From: Ectopseudomonas guguanensis
GTDB lineage: Bacteria; Pseudomonadota; Gammaproteobacteria; Pseudomonadales; Pseudomonadaceae
Assembly: GCF_900104265.1 (NCBI RefSeq)
Contig: NZ_FNJJ01000003.1
Coordinates: 383,746 to 447,745, forward strand
Direction of reading: 5' to 3'
Length of the DNA stretch: 64,000 bases
Both the position numbers and the translations under genes were made by a program. The stretch's first letter is position 1. Each line of letters starts with the position of its first letter. This document shows, one piece after another, positions 27,845 to 36,150 of this stretch. Under the pieces are notes generated by a model. It was not told the DNA's origin. It saw only the letters and a program-made list of their open reading frames with translations, and ran no database searches.

Positions 27845-28840
27845 TTAATCAATCGACTGATTGGATCGAAGTCGGGCATCCCAGCGCTGCCGGGCCTGTT
27901 CGAAAGCCTGCTCGCGCGGCATGCCCAACCCTCGCAACGCGACGGCCATGGTGGCAACGACAGCCAGCTGGCCGTAGGCATCCTCTATCTCGCCGCGCCA
28001 GAAGGCGCTCAGGGCCGTCGGGTCGAGCTGTTCCGGTTTGACGTGACGCTGCGCCGAAAGCGCCGGCCATTCCTCGTCCCAGTCCTTGCCATCGCGGGTA
28101 CCGTACAGGTGGCAGGTCACGTCCGGGTTGACCTCGATCTCGCCGCCTTCGCCCTTGATGACGATGGCAGGGTCGCCGAGCAGGCGGCTGGCTTCGCGGT
28201 GCACGGCCTGGTAGCCGGGATGGAAGATGCTCTGCAGCCCGCAACTGGCGCCCAGCGGGTTGATGATGCGTGCCAGGGAGTGAATCGGCGAGCGCAGGCC
28301 CAGCGTGTTGCGCAGATCGATCATGCGCTGCAGTGCCGGCATCCAGTCGCCCAGGTAGCTGTAGGCCAGACCCTGTTGATCGAGCGCCGTGGCCACGCTC
28401 TGCCAGTCGCGGCAGCAGGGGATATCCAGCGCTGTCAGCAGCTGTTCGCTATACAGGCGCCCTGCGGTGTGGGCCCCACCGCCGTGCATGAAGATGCGCA
28501 CGCCGCTGGCGGCCAGCGCCTTGGCCGCCAGCAGGTACCAGGGCAGGTGACGCTTCTTGCCGGCGTAGCTGGGCCAGTCCAGATCGACGCTGATGCCGGG
28601 TGCGGCCAGTCGTGAGCGGATTGCTTCGGTAAAACCGGCGAGCTCCTCCGCGCTTTCCTCCTTGTGCCGCAGCAGCATCAGGAAGGCGCCGAGCTGGGTG
28701 TCCTCGACCTTGCCGTCGAGCAGCATGCCCATGGCTTCGCGGGCTTCCTCGCGGGTCAGGCCGCGCGCACCGCGTTTGCCCTTGCCGAGAATGCGCACGA
28801 ACTGGGCGAAAGGATGTTCAGCGGGCGTGATCAGGTTCAT
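27845..28840 (-). CDS. ybiB: YbiB/TrpD2-family (anthranilate phosphoribosyltransferase-like) protein
   Basis: A 331-residue protein of the nucleoside-phosphorylase/AnPRT fold called TrpD2 or YbiB. The helical N-domain has LTREEAREAMGMLLDGKVED; the phosphate loop of true TrpD is replaced by IFMHGGGAHTAGRLYSEQLL. E. coli YbiB binds nucleic acid, is LexA-regulated and does not make tryptophan. It overlaps tusE (ATG at 28840, tusE stop at 28837), so it is the last gene of a tusDCBE-ybiB operon. Confidence 0.82.
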   Translation of the reverse strand: MNLITPAEHPFAQFVRILGKGKRGARGLTREEAREAMGMLLDGKVEDTQLGAFLMLLRHKEESAEELAGFTEAIRSRLAAPGISVDLDWPSYAGKKRHLPWYLLAAKALAASGVRIFMHGGGAHTAGRLYSEQLLTALDIPCCRDWQSVATALDQQGLAYSYLGDWMPALQRMIDLRNTLGLRSPIHSLARIINPLGASCGLQSIFHPGYQAVHREASRLLGDPAIVIKGEGGEIEVNPDVTCHLYGTRDGKDWDEEWPALSAQRHVKPEQLDPTALSAFWRGEIEDAYGQLAVVATMAVALRGLGMPREQAFEQARQRWDARLRSNQSID

Positions 28841-29172
28841 AGGCAGTTGGTCGGTTTCGGCAGGCCGGCGAGCTTGGCGGCGAGTTTGGCGGGCGTGCCC
28901 TTGAACAGGCGGTTGAGGTGCAGGCTGTTGCCCTTGTCCGGGCCGAGCTTGAGCGCCACGTACTTGATCAGGGGGCGATTGGCCGGCGACAGCTGGAACT
29001 CATCGTAGAAGGCGCGCAGCAGGTCGAGAATTTCCCAGTGCTCGTCGCTCAGTTGCAGCTCTTCTGCGGCGGCCAGCGCTTCGGCAACCGGGTGCGACCA
29101 GTCCTGCAGGTCGACCAGGTAGCCGTCCTTGTCCAGGGCGATTTCGCGTCCGGCGACGTTGAGTGTGCTCAT
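28837..29172 (-). CDS. tusE: Sulfur-relay protein TusE (DsrC family)
   Basis: A 111-residue DsrC/TusE protein that receives sulfur from TusD and passes it to MnmA bound to tRNA. The penultimate catalytic cysteine is present (C110 in PKPTNCL), while the second DsrC cysteine is replaced, consistent with a tRNA thiolation role rather than sulfite reduction. DEHWEILDLLRAFYDEFQLS is a typical core. ATGA overlaps with tusB upstream and ybiB downstream indicate tight coupling. Confidence 0.93.
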   Translation of the reverse strand: MSTLNVAGREIALDKDGYLVDLQDWSHPVAEALAAAEELQLSDEHWEILDLLRAFYDEFQLSPANRPLIKYVALKLGPDKGNSLHLNRLFKGTPAKLAAKLAGLPKPTNCL

Positions 29173-29468
29173 AGCCAGCTGTTGACCTTGGCGTAGCGGG
29201 TGCAGAGCTCGACGAACGCCGGGTAATCCACGGCCCTCACGCGCTCGGGCGCCTGCAGACCGCGTGCGGCAAGGTCCTCGTCCAGAGCGTAGAGCGCGAC
29301 GCTGGCGGGCATCAACTGCAGCGCCTGCAGGTTGGCGGTATCGGGCTGCAGGGCGTAGACCGCATCGCCGCTGAGCAGCAGCGCGTCGTCGGCACCGAGC
29401 AGGCGCAGGCAACTGGCCAGGCGGCTGTCGGCGAACGGTGAGTGGGAAAGGATATGCAGGGTGGCCAT
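29169..29468 (-). CDS. tusB: Sulfurtransferase complex subunit TusB
   Basis: A 99-residue DsrH-like protein, subunit of the TusBCD heterohexamer. MATLHILSHSPF and the acidic SGDAVYAL region fit the family. It begins one base inside the tusC stop and ends in an ATGA overlap with tusE. TusB is the most variable subunit, so identity rests strongly on context. Confidence 0.88.
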   Translation of the reverse strand: MATLHILSHSPFADSRLASCLRLLGADDALLLSGDAVYALQPDTANLQALQLMPASVALYALDEDLAARGLQAPERVRAVDYPAFVELCTRYAKVNSWL

Positions 29469-29827
29469 CAGAGGGTGATCACCTGGTCGTAACGATCGAG
29501 GAGGGTGGTCAGCGCACTGTCGTCGAGGCGCTGTACCGAGATGTTCAGTTCGGCGGTATCGAGTCCGCGCTCGGCCAGGCTGCGCTGGCTGGCGTACAGA
29601 TCCTCCACACCGAACATCGGCAGGGCCTGCAGATTGGCGCCGAGGTCCTTCTGCTGCAGATTGCCGGGCTGCTGGTGCGTGCTCAGCTGGAACACGCCAT
29701 CGTCTAGAAACAGCATGCCGATGGGCAGGTCGAAGGCGCCGCCGGCCAGGGCGATGTCCAGTGCCTCGCGCGCGCCGGGGCCGCTCCAGGGCGCCTGGCG
29801 GCTGATGATCAATAGCGACTTGCTCAT
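29468..29827 (-). CDS. tusC: Sulfurtransferase complex subunit TusC
   Basis: A 119-residue DsrF-like protein. SKSLLIISRQAPWSGPGARE and ALDIALAGGAFDLPIGMLF are the characteristic DsrE-fold start. As expected for TusC there is no catalytic Cys. It abuts tusD with no gap. Confidence 0.9.
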   Translation of the reverse strand: MSKSLLIISRQAPWSGPGAREALDIALAGGAFDLPIGMLFLDDGVFQLSTHQQPGNLQQKDLGANLQALPMFGVEDLYASQRSLAERGLDTAELNISVQRLDDSALTTLLDRYDQVITL

Positions 29828-30220
29828 TCAGTGGCCTCCGAAGCAGATCAGGCGGTCGGCCTGCTGCGCCGCTTCATGCAATTGGCCGAGGCCGGAAAGC
29901 TCCCACGGGGCCTGCAGGTTGGCCGCCGGGCGCGTATAGCGCTGCGCCTCTTCGGCGTTGAGTACGCCACGACGCAGGGCGGCAGCGATGCAGACTACGG
30001 CGTCGAGTCCATTGGCCGTGACGAACTCGCGCCACTCTCGGGGCAGATCCAGCTCGTCCTGTGGGCTCACGACATTGCTGGCGGCGCTGTGCACGCCGTC
30101 CTGATAGAAGAACAGGCGAACGATCTCGTGGCCGCCGTCCAACGCCGCTTGGGCAAAGCGCAGCGCGCGACGTGAAGCAGGCAGATGTGGGGCGGCGAAC
30201 AGGGCGATGGCAAACTTCAT
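29828..30220 (-). CDS. tusD: Sulfurtransferase complex subunit TusD
   Basis: A 130-residue DsrE-like protein, catalytic subunit of TusBCD. The persulfide-carrying cysteine is C77 in AVVCIAAALRRGV. MKFAIALFAAPH and FFYQDGVHSA are typical. The ATG at 30220 was chosen over an open frame 22 residues longer because it matches the family. It heads the tusDCBE-ybiB operon. Confidence 0.93.
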   Translation of the reverse strand: MKFAIALFAAPHLPASRRALRFAQAALDGGHEIVRLFFYQDGVHSAASNVVSPQDELDLPREWREFVTANGLDAVVCIAAALRRGVLNAEEAQRYTRPAANLQAPWELSGLGQLHEAAQQADRLICFGGH

Positions 30221-30317
30221 GGGGCGTCCGGCGAGGCAAAACTGCGGCAATGATAAGGCCAGGGTGCCCGGCAAACAAAGAATCACTGCAGCGAGGCAAA
30301 ACAGGCGCGCAAGAAAA

Positions 30318-30335
30318 AGCCCGCCGGAGCGGGCT
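30318..30335 (-). terminator. Terminator of yccA
   Basis: AGCCCGC-cgga-GCGGGCT hairpin; on the minus strand it is followed by TTTTTC, 20 bases after the yccA stop. Confidence 0.85.
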
Positions 30336-30355
30336 CGAAGGGGGACGAACCTTGA

Positions 30356-31024
30356 TTAGTCGTCGCCGCCCATGATGCCGAAGATCTGCAGCAGGCTGAC
30401 GAACAGGTTGTAGATCGACACGTACAGGCTGATGGTGGCCATGATGTAGTTGCGCTCACCGCCATGGATGATGGCGCTGGTCTGGAACAGGATGCAGACC
30501 GAGGAGAACAGCACGAAGCCGGCGCTGATCGCCAGATGCAGGCCGCTGATCTGGAAGAAGAAGCTGGCCAGGACGGCGGCGAGCAGAACGAAGAAGCCGG
30601 CAGTGATGAAGCCGCTGAGGAAGCTCATGTCCTTGCGGGTGGTCAGCACGTAGGCGGACAGACCGAAGAACACCAGCGCGGTCATGGAGAACGCCGAACT
30701 GATCACCTCGGCACCATTGGCCATGCCCAGATAGCGGTTGAGGATCGGGCCGAGGGTGAAGCCCATGAAGCCGGTCAGGGCGAAGGTGGAAAGCAGACCC
30801 CAGGCCGAGTTGCGCAGCTTGTAGGTGAGGAAGAACAGACCGTAGAAGCCGATCAGCACCACGAAGAAGTTCGGGTAGGGCACGTTGGCACGCTGGCTGA
30901 GGAACGCGACCAGGCCACTGAAGGCCAGGGTGATGGCCAGCAAACCGTAGGTGTTGCGCAGTACCTTGCTGACTTCCAGCTGGTCGGCCTGCGAATGGTT
31001 TAGTACGTAGTCTCGCTCTTGCAT
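30356..31024 (-). CDS. yccA: Bax1-I-family inner-membrane protein YccA-like
   Basis: A 222-residue protein with seven hydrophobic segments, belonging to the BAX inhibitor-1 (LFG/TMBIM) family. MQERDYVLNHSQADQLEVSK is the soluble N-terminus. ILFQTSAIIHGGERNYIMAT, with the conserved DT/QT-like switch region before the last helices, and the C-terminal acidic end GIMGGDD fit YccA. E. coli YccA modulates FtsH proteolysis. The start at 31024 excludes a longer non-conserved frame. Confidence 0.88.
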   Translation of the reverse strand: MQERDYVLNHSQADQLEVSKVLRNTYGLLAITLAFSGLVAFLSQRANVPYPNFFVVLIGFYGLFFLTYKLRNSAWGLLSTFALTGFMGFTLGPILNRYLGMANGAEVISSAFSMTALVFFGLSAYVLTTRKDMSFLSGFITAGFFVLLAAVLASFFFQISGLHLAISAGFVLFSSVCILFQTSAIIHGGERNYIMATISLYVSIYNLFVSLLQIFGIMGGDD

Positions 31025-31188
31025 GGCGACGCTCCTGTGGCACGAGGATCCGTTATTCGAATGTCCCGGATCATAACAGAGCCTGTCGAGGTGCCAAGAC
31101 AGAGAGTTTGACAGTGTGTTGCGTTCCGGTAAGATTGCCGCCCGCACTGCAGCGGAGGTAAGCGATCGAGCCTCCGCACTCAGCGTTT

Positions 31189-31276
31189 GGAAGCGTGGCC
31201 GAGTGGTTTAAGGCAACGGTCTTGAAAACCGTCGATGGGCAACTATCCGTGAGTTCGAATCTCACCGCTTCCGCCA
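31189..31276 (+). tRNA. tRNA-Ser(UGA)
   Basis: An 88-nt type II tRNA. Acceptor GGAAGCG pairs with CGCTTCC, discriminator G, encoded CCA. The anticodon loop CTTGAAA gives TGA. A long variable arm and GTTCGAATC T-loop are present. Confidence 0.97.
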
Positions 31277-31439
31277 ATTCTCCATATTGCCTTGACGCGA
31301 TTCCTGACCTTAATCTGGCGCTTGCTTTTTGACTGCCATGCGCCAAGCTAGGTCAGGCCCTGGCTTTTTGCTAAGGTGGCCGGCAAGTTCAACCTCACCG
31401 TCGCTGCACGGTGGCTGACAAGGTGCAACGAGGTGGCGA

Positions 31440-32084
31440 TTGATTAGGGTCCTGGTTGTCGACGATCACGATCTGGTTCGCACGGGCATCACCCGCATGC
31501 TGGCCGATATCGATGGTCTGCAGGTGGTGGGCGAGGCCTGCACCGGCGAAGAAGCCCTGCTCCGGGTTCGCGAACTCAAGCCTGACGTCGTCCTGATGGA
31601 CGTCAAGATGCCCGGCATTGGCGGCCTGGAAGCCACCCGCAAACTCATGCGCAGCCACCCTGATATCAAGGTCGTCGCGGTTACCGTGTGCGAGGAAGAC
31701 CCGTTCCCGACCCGCCTGCTGCAGGCTGGCGCCGCCGGTTATCTGACCAAGGGCGCGGCGCTGGACGAAATGGTCCAGGCCATTCGTCTGGTATTCGCCG
31801 GCCAGCGCTACATCGACCCGCAGATCGCTCAGCAGCTGGCGTTGAAGTCCTTCCAGCCACAGAGCAGTGGCTCGCCGTTCGATCTTCTGTCCGAGCGTGA
31901 AATCCAGATCGCGTTGATGATCGCCAACTGCCACAAGGTGCAGAACATCTCGGACAAGCTGTGCCTGTCGCCGAAGACGGTCAACACCTATCGCTACCGC
32001 ATCTTCGAGAAACTCTCCATCACCAGCGATGTCGAGCTGGCCCTGCTTGCGGTACGCCACGGCATGGTCGACGCCGTCAGCTGA
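31440..32084 (+). CDS. gacA: Response regulator GacA (UvrY)
   Basis: A 214-residue NarL/FixJ-type regulator. The receiver has the acidic pair in [14 protein letters not shown], phospho-acceptor D54 in [15 protein letters not shown], and a C-terminal LuxR helix-turn-helix [20 protein letters not shown]. With its sensor GacS it activates small RNAs that sequester RsmA. The start is TTG at 31440, as in other pseudomonads; the codon gives [11 protein letters not shown]. uvrC starts three bases after the stop, the classic gacA-uvrC pair. Confidence 0.96.
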   Translation: MIRVLVVDDHDLVRTGITRMLADIDGLQVVGEACTGEEALLRVRELKPDVVLMDVKMPGIGGLEATRKLMRSHPDIKVVAVTVCEEDPFPTRLLQAGAAGYLTKGAALDEMVQAIRLVFAGQRYIDPQIAQQLALKSFQPQSSGSPFDLLSEREIQIALMIANCHKVQNISDKLCLSPKTVNTYRYRIFEKLSITSDVELALLAVRHGMVDAVS

Positions 32085-32086
32085 AG

Positions 32087-33910
32087 ATGTCTGCTCCCTT
32101 CGATTCGAGTGCCTTCCTGGCGACCTGCAGCGGTCGCCCCGGCGTCTATCGCATGTTCGACGCCGATGCCCGCCTGCTCTACGTGGGCAAGGCGAAGAAT
32201 CTCAAGAAGCGTCTCTCCAGTTACTTTCGCAAGACCGGTCAGGCACCCAAGACCGCCGCGCTGGTGGCGCGCATCGCGCAGATCGAAACCACCATAACCG
32301 CCAACGAGACCGAGGCGCTGCTGCTCGAGCAGACGCTGATCAAGGAATGGCGGCCGCCTTACAACATCCTGCTGCGCGACGATAAGTCCTATCCCTACGT
32401 GTTTCTCTCCGATGGCGACTTTCCTCGGCTGGGCATCCACCGTGGTGCGAAGAAGGCCAAGGGACGCTACTTCGGTCCCTACCCCAGCGCCCTGGCGATT
32501 CGCGAAAGCCTGAGTCTGCTGCAGAAGACCTTTCTGGTTCGTCAGTGCGAGGACAGCTACTACAGGAACCGCACGCGGCCCTGCCTGCAATATCAGATCA
32601 AACGCTGCAAGGGGCCCTGCGTCGGCCTGGTCAGCCCCGAGGAATACGCCGAAGACGTACGCCATTCGGTGATGTTTCTCGAAGGGCGCAGCAATGCGCT
32701 GAGCGAGGAACTGTCCGCCAGCATGGAAAAGGCCTCCATGGCCCTGGAGTTCGAGCGCGCTGCCGAGTTGCGTGACCAGATCGCCATGCTGCGCCGCGTG
32801 CAGGATCAGCAGAGCATGGAAGGCGGCAGCGGCGACGTCGATGTGGTGGCCGTCATGCTCACGCCCGGCGGCGCCTGCGTGCACCTGATCAGCGTGCGCG
32901 GCGGTCGCGTGCTGGGCAGCAAGAATTTCTTCCCGCAGGTGGCGATCGAAGAAGAGGGCGGCGACGTGCTGATGGCCTTCCTTGCCCAGTACTACCTGGG
33001 CAATGTCGAGCGCGATCTGCCCAGCGAGTTGATCGTCAACGTGCAACATGAAGACTTCGCCACGTTGGTCGAAGCCATCGAGTCGTTGCGCGGGCGCAGT
33101 CTGAGCATCAGTTTGCGTGTACGCGGCACCCGGGCGCGTTGGCAGCAACTGGCCGTCACCAATGCCGAGCAGGCGCTGGCTGCACGCCTGGCCAATCGGC
33201 AGCACCTGGCCGAGCGCTTCGAGGCGCTGGCCGCCGTGCTGGAAATGGACGAGCCGCCGCAGCGCATGGAGTGTTTCGATATCAGTCACTCAAGCGGCGA
33301 GGCGACGGTTGCCTCCTGCGTGGTATTCGGCCCCGAAGGGCCGCTGAAATCCGATTACCGTCGCTTCAATATCGAGGGCGTCACGCCCGGCGATGATTAT
33401 GCGGCCATGCACCAGGCACTGACGCGGCGTTTCAGCAAGATCAAGGATGGCGAGGGCAAGCTGCCCGATGTGCTGCTGGTGGACGGCGGCAAGGGGCAAC
33501 TGGCCATGGCCCGCGAGGTGCTGCAGGAACTGGCGGTGCCGGACCTGATTCTGCTCGGCGTGGCCAAGGGCACGACGCGCAAGCCTGGCCTCGAAGTGCT
33601 CTATCTCAACGACGCCGAGCACGAGTTCACCTTGCCCGGCAACTCGCCGGCGCTGCACCTGATCCAGCAGATACGCGATGAGTCGCACCGTTTCGCGATC
33701 ACCGGACATCGTGCGCGTCGTGGCAAGACGCGCCGCACCTCGACGCTGGAAGAGGTTGCAGGGATCGGTCCGAAGCGCCGGCGTGAACTGCTCAATCACT
33801 TCGGCGGTCTGCAGGAACTGTCCCGCGCCAGCGCCGAGGAAATCGCCAAAGCGCCCGGAATCAGCAAAAAGCTCGCCGAGTTGATTTATGACACTCTGCA
33901 CAGTGAGTAG
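32087..33910 (+). CDS. uvrC: Excinuclease ABC subunit C
   Basis: A 607-residue nuclease that incises both sides of UvrB-bound lesions. The N-terminal GIY-YIG domain begins [20 protein letters not shown]; the UVR domain ([19 protein letters not shown]) and the RNase-H-like domain ([20 protein letters not shown]) follow, and a C-terminal helix-hairpin-helix pair ends the protein ([29 protein letters not shown]). ATG 32087 is chosen for the family N-terminus. Confidence 0.97.
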   Translation: MSAPFDSSAFLATCSGRPGVYRMFDADARLLYVGKAKNLKKRLSSYFRKTGQAPKTAALVARIAQIETTITANETEALLLEQTLIKEWRPPYNILLRDDKSYPYVFLSDGDFPRLGIHRGAKKAKGRYFGPYPSALAIRESLSLLQKTFLVRQCEDSYYRNRTRPCLQYQIKRCKGPCVGLVSPEEYAEDVRHSVMFLEGRSNALSEELSASMEKASMALEFERAAELRDQIAMLRRVQDQQSMEGGSGDVDVVAVMLTPGGACVHLISVRGGRVLGSKNFFPQVAIEEEGGDVLMAFLAQYYLGNVERDLPSELIVNVQHEDFATLVEAIESLRGRSLSISLRVRGTRARWQQLAVTNAEQALAARLANRQHLAERFEALAAVLEMDEPPQRMECFDISHSSGEATVASCVVFGPEGPLKSDYRRFNIEGVTPGDDYAAMHQALTRRFSKIKDGEGKLPDVLLVDGGKGQLAMAREVLQELAVPDLILLGVAKGTTRKPGLEVLYLNDAEHEFTLPGNSPALHLIQQIRDESHRFAITGHRARRGKTRRTSTLEEVAGIGPKRRRELLNHFGGLQELSRASAEEIAKAPGISKKLAELIYDTLHSE

Positions 33911-33943
33911 AATGCCCGTTCACTTCGCAGCCTAGTTGTGCCG

Positions 33944-34504
33944 ATGAATATCCCCAACTTGCTTACCGTGCTCCGGGTCGCGCTGATTCCGGTCTTCATC
34001 CTGCTGTTCTATATGCCGTTCTCCTGGAGTTACTGGGCTGCCAGCGGCGTCTTCGCCGTCGCTGCCGCCACTGACTGGCTCGACGGCTACCTGGCTCGCC
34101 GCTGGGAGCAGGGCACTCCGTTCGGCGCTTTTCTCGATCCGGTAGCCGACAAACTGATGGTGGCGGTAGCGCTGGTACTGCTGGTTGCGGAGCATTCCAA
34201 CCTCTGGCTGACCCTGGCGGCAGCGACCATCATCGGTCGCGAGATCGTTGTCTCCGCACTGCGTGAGTGGATGGCCGAGCTGGGGGCTCGGGCGCACGTA
34301 GCCGTCTCCAACCTCGGCAAATGGAAAACCGCGGCGCAGATGCTGGCACTGGTCATCCTGCTGGGCAATCCGCCCGTGTTCACCTTCTGGGTGGTGGTCG
34401 GATACATCCTGCTGGTGATCGCAGCGGTGCTGACGTTGTGGTCGATGCTGCAGTACCTGCTGGCCGCCTGGCCGCACCTCAGCACCACCTCTGAAAAGAA
34501 ATAA
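33944..34504 (+). CDS. pgsA: CDP-diacylglycerol--glycerol-3-phosphate 3-phosphatidyltransferase
   Basis: A 186-residue membrane enzyme making phosphatidylglycerol phosphate. The CDP-alcohol phosphatidyltransferase motif D-G-x2-A-R-x8-G-x3-D-x3-D is present in [10 protein letters not shown] and [10 protein letters not shown]. Four or more hydrophobic segments. ATG 33944 ([12 protein letters not shown]) is preferred over the GTG at 33938. It follows uvrC and precedes the tRNA cluster, the conserved pseudomonad order. Confidence 0.95.
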   Translation: MNIPNLLTVLRVALIPVFILLFYMPFSWSYWAASGVFAVAAATDWLDGYLARRWEQGTPFGAFLDPVADKLMVAVALVLLVAEHSNLWLTLAAATIIGREIVVSALREWMAELGARAHVAVSNLGKWKTAAQMLALVILLGNPPVFTFWVVVGYILLVIAAVLTLWSMLQYLLAAWPHLSTTSEKK

Positions 34505-34523
34505 GTATTTTCGAATCAAAGGG

Positions 34524-34551
34524 TTGACGGCGCGATTCGATTCTATAAAAT
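34524..34551 (+). promoter_or_regulatory. Promoter of the tRNA-Gly/tRNA-Cys cluster
   Basis: TTGACG at 34524-34529 and TAAAAT at 34546-34551 with a 16-base spacer, followed by GGCGCCCG, a GC-rich discriminator typical of stable-RNA promoters. tRNA-Gly begins about 20 bases downstream. Confidence 0.7.
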
Positions 34552-34571
34552 GGCGCCCGTCGACAAGACAA

Positions 34572-34647
<76 letters not shown>

Positions 34648-34685
34648 GTTTTACACGAGTCGCCAAGGCGGCTCGTTTGCTTCAT

Positions 34686-34759
34686 GGCTGAGTTGCAGAG
34701 TGGTTATGCACCGGATTGCAAATCCGTGAACGCCGGTTCGATTCCGACCTCAGCCTCCA
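34686..34759 (+). tRNA. tRNA-Cys(GCA)
   Basis: 74 nt; acceptor GGCTGAG pairs with CTCAGCC, discriminator T, encoded CCA; anticodon loop ATTGCAAAT gives GCA. Confidence 0.96.
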
Positions 34760-34763
34760 ATCC

Positions 34764-34800
34764 AAAAGGCCTCGTAAATCAATGATTTACGAGGCCTTTT
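34764..34800 (+). terminator. Terminator of the tRNA-Gly/Cys transcript
   Basis: AAAAGGCCTCGTAAATC-a-TGATTTACGAGGCCTTTT, a long perfect hairpin ending in a T-run, directly after tRNA-Cys. The next eight bases contain TTTTTCAT (34797-34804). Confidence 0.92.
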
Positions 34801-34879
34801 TCATTCTCCGGGGTGTGCTGTGCATGCCTTGCGAGGACGCGGAGGGCTGTATATAGTCCGCCCTTCGCACAGCGCTACC

Positions 34880-34921
34880 GCCCGAATGGCGAAATCGGTA
34901 GACGCAGGAGACTTAAAATCC
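34880..34921 (+). pseudogene. Truncated tRNA-Leu(UAA), 5' part only
   Basis: 42 nt (GCCCGAATGGCGAAATCGG and onward through GACTTAAAATCC) match the 5' part of tRNA-Leu(UAA), with four differences over 38 bases from the complete gene at 35083. It contains the anticodon loop in contiguous, intronless form and stops in the 3' strand of the anticodon stem. No variable arm, T-loop or CCA follows. It looks like one side of a recombination event within a tRNA-Leu gene. Confidence 0.75.
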
Positions 34922-35082
34922 GACTTGTCAAGCATTTTCAGCTTGTGCAGTTGGGCTAAAAAGTTAATGGCGACAGTGAGTTGTGAGTAGTCAGGATGTA
35001 ACTTCGTAGTTAGTCTTGGCGAGCTAGGGGCCAGCTAGGGGCCAGTAGACAGCGGTAGATGTTTTTGTGCGTTGCGCACTAC

Positions 35083-35400
35083 GCCCGAGTGGTGAAATCG
35101 GTAGACACAGGGGACTTAAACAATTTGAGCCTTCGGAGGGAAACGTCCGAAGTGAAGCCCGTCAAATTCGGCGAAAGCCCTGGGCACTTCGGTGTCCGAG
35201 CCAACGCCGAGCCAAGCCCAAGTTCTGCTTGGGAAGGTGTAGAGAGCAGACGGCGGGCACCTACGGCCGCAAGGCTATGGTGAAGGCGTGCTCCAGCCCA
35301 CGAACGTCCTGCGATTTGCAGGGCGGCGGCGAAAGCCGAAGTGGGACGAAAATCCCTCGCCAGCAATGGCATGCCGGTTCGAGTCCGGCCTCGGGCACCA
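35083..35400 (+). tRNA. tRNA-Leu(UAA) interrupted by a group I intron
   Basis: Exon 1 is 35083-35117 and exon 2 is 35349-35400. Joined, they give an 87-nt tRNA with acceptor GCCCGAG/CTCGGGC, discriminator A, encoded CCA, anticodon loop CTTAAAA (UAA) and a variable arm CGCCAGCAATGGC. The break falls between U34 and A35 of the anticodon, the position used by cyanobacterial and plastid tRNA-Leu introns. Without splicing the tRNA could not function, so intron activity is expected if this is the only UAA-Leu gene. Confidence 0.9.
35118..35348 (+). ncRNA. Group I intron (IC3-like) in the tRNA-Leu(UAA) anticodon
   Basis: 231 nt with no open reading frame. The 5' exon ends in U and the intron ends in omega-G (35348). 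The internal guide GAG at 35127-35129 pairs with exon CUU (U-G wobble at the splice site). P2 is CTTCGGA (35131-35137) with TCCGAAG (35146-35152). P3 GCCCGTC (35157-35163) pairs with GACGG-x-GGGC (35249-35258). P7, the guanosine site, is GAGCA (35244-35248) with TGCTC (35289-35293). P9 hairpins include a GAAA-capped CGGC/GCCG stem near 35326-35337. All this is read directly by eye; subgroup IC3 is inferred from the insertion site and core. Confidence 0.88.
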
Positions 35401-35579
35401 ATTTTGAAGCCGTCCTTGCCTCTGTAAGGTCGGCTTTTTTATTTGCGGCTCGCACGTAGCCTATCTAGCAGGTCAGTCCCTAGATATATTCGTGGCGCTG
35501 CATACCTGTACCGCTGGCTTGAAATTCGTGCAGTCTCGCACTATGACTTTCACCGCTGCATGTCGCAGGCTATCTTGAA

Positions 35580-35850
35580 CCGGATTACCCAGCTCATCAC
35601 TTTGCGCACAGAAGCGGGTCCTGCCGTTGGAGCCGTTGACGGTTCACGACCTGTGCAGGAGCGGTTCCACGCTGCTCAATGAAGTAGGCTTCAATGGCGA
35701 CTGGATTGAGAATGCCTGGCGCATGGAGATGGTCGTTCCTCGTGCTAGGTCTACAACAGGGCCGGGTATGCGGAACAGCGGTGCCATATGCTGCAGGAGC
35801 GGCGAACATGGAGGATGTCTGGATCGATGGTCGACGGAGCTGTTACCGGA
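35580..35850 (+). pseudogene. Tyrosine recombinase (integrase) C-terminal relic
   Basis: Three frames together read like an integrase C-terminus: PLTVHDLCRSGSTLLNEVGF then GDWIE (frame of 35627), CLAHGDGRSSC-stop-VYNRAGYAEQRCHML (frame of 35710), and ANMEDVWIDG (a third frame near 35812). A one-base loss at about 35710, an in-frame stop, and a second shift destroy it. The catalytic H-x-x-R is H-D-L-C, so the arginine is lost; the Tyr nucleophile in VYN is still readable. It is likely the relic of the island integrase that used the tRNA-Leu gene. Confidence 0.75.
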
Positions 35851-35894
35851 CAATGTGACCGTACCGATGTTGGATGCCGCCGTTTAAAGGAAGG

Positions 35895-35918
35895 CCAGGT
35901 TGTCAATTAACAACCTGG
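35895..35918 (+). terminator. Hairpin, possible terminator
   Basis: CCAGGTTGT-caatta-ACAACCTGG is a perfect 9-bp stem after the integrase relic. There is no T-run on either strand, so termination is uncertain. Confidence 0.4.
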
Positions 35919-36150
35919 TGAGTCATGCGAATACTGGAGATCCCTTTCACCCGAAGTAAAGAGGTCGAAGAAGCGCTTAAGCATGCCCAAGGCAGGGGTG
36001 GCGCATAGAAGTGCAGCCACGCCTGGGGCGTGTCTACTGCCCCGCTGCCATCTGCAGGAGAGCCGATCACGGGGTAACGGCAATACCTTGCCAAGCCTCA
36101 CGGGGTGGTAGATACAGGCCCGCACACAGATACAAGTTCAGTAAGCGGCC

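Noticed and set aside
34797..34804. TTTTTCAT as the attL of the Tn4371-type ICE
   Set aside because: The octamer fits what I recall of the family's target, but several copies are expected by chance in 64 kb and a tRNA-Leu part lies between it and the ICE; kept only as something to test.
34880..34990. A first complete tRNA-Leu gene
   Set aside because: After the anticodon stem no variable arm, T-loop or CCA follows, so it is only a 5' part.
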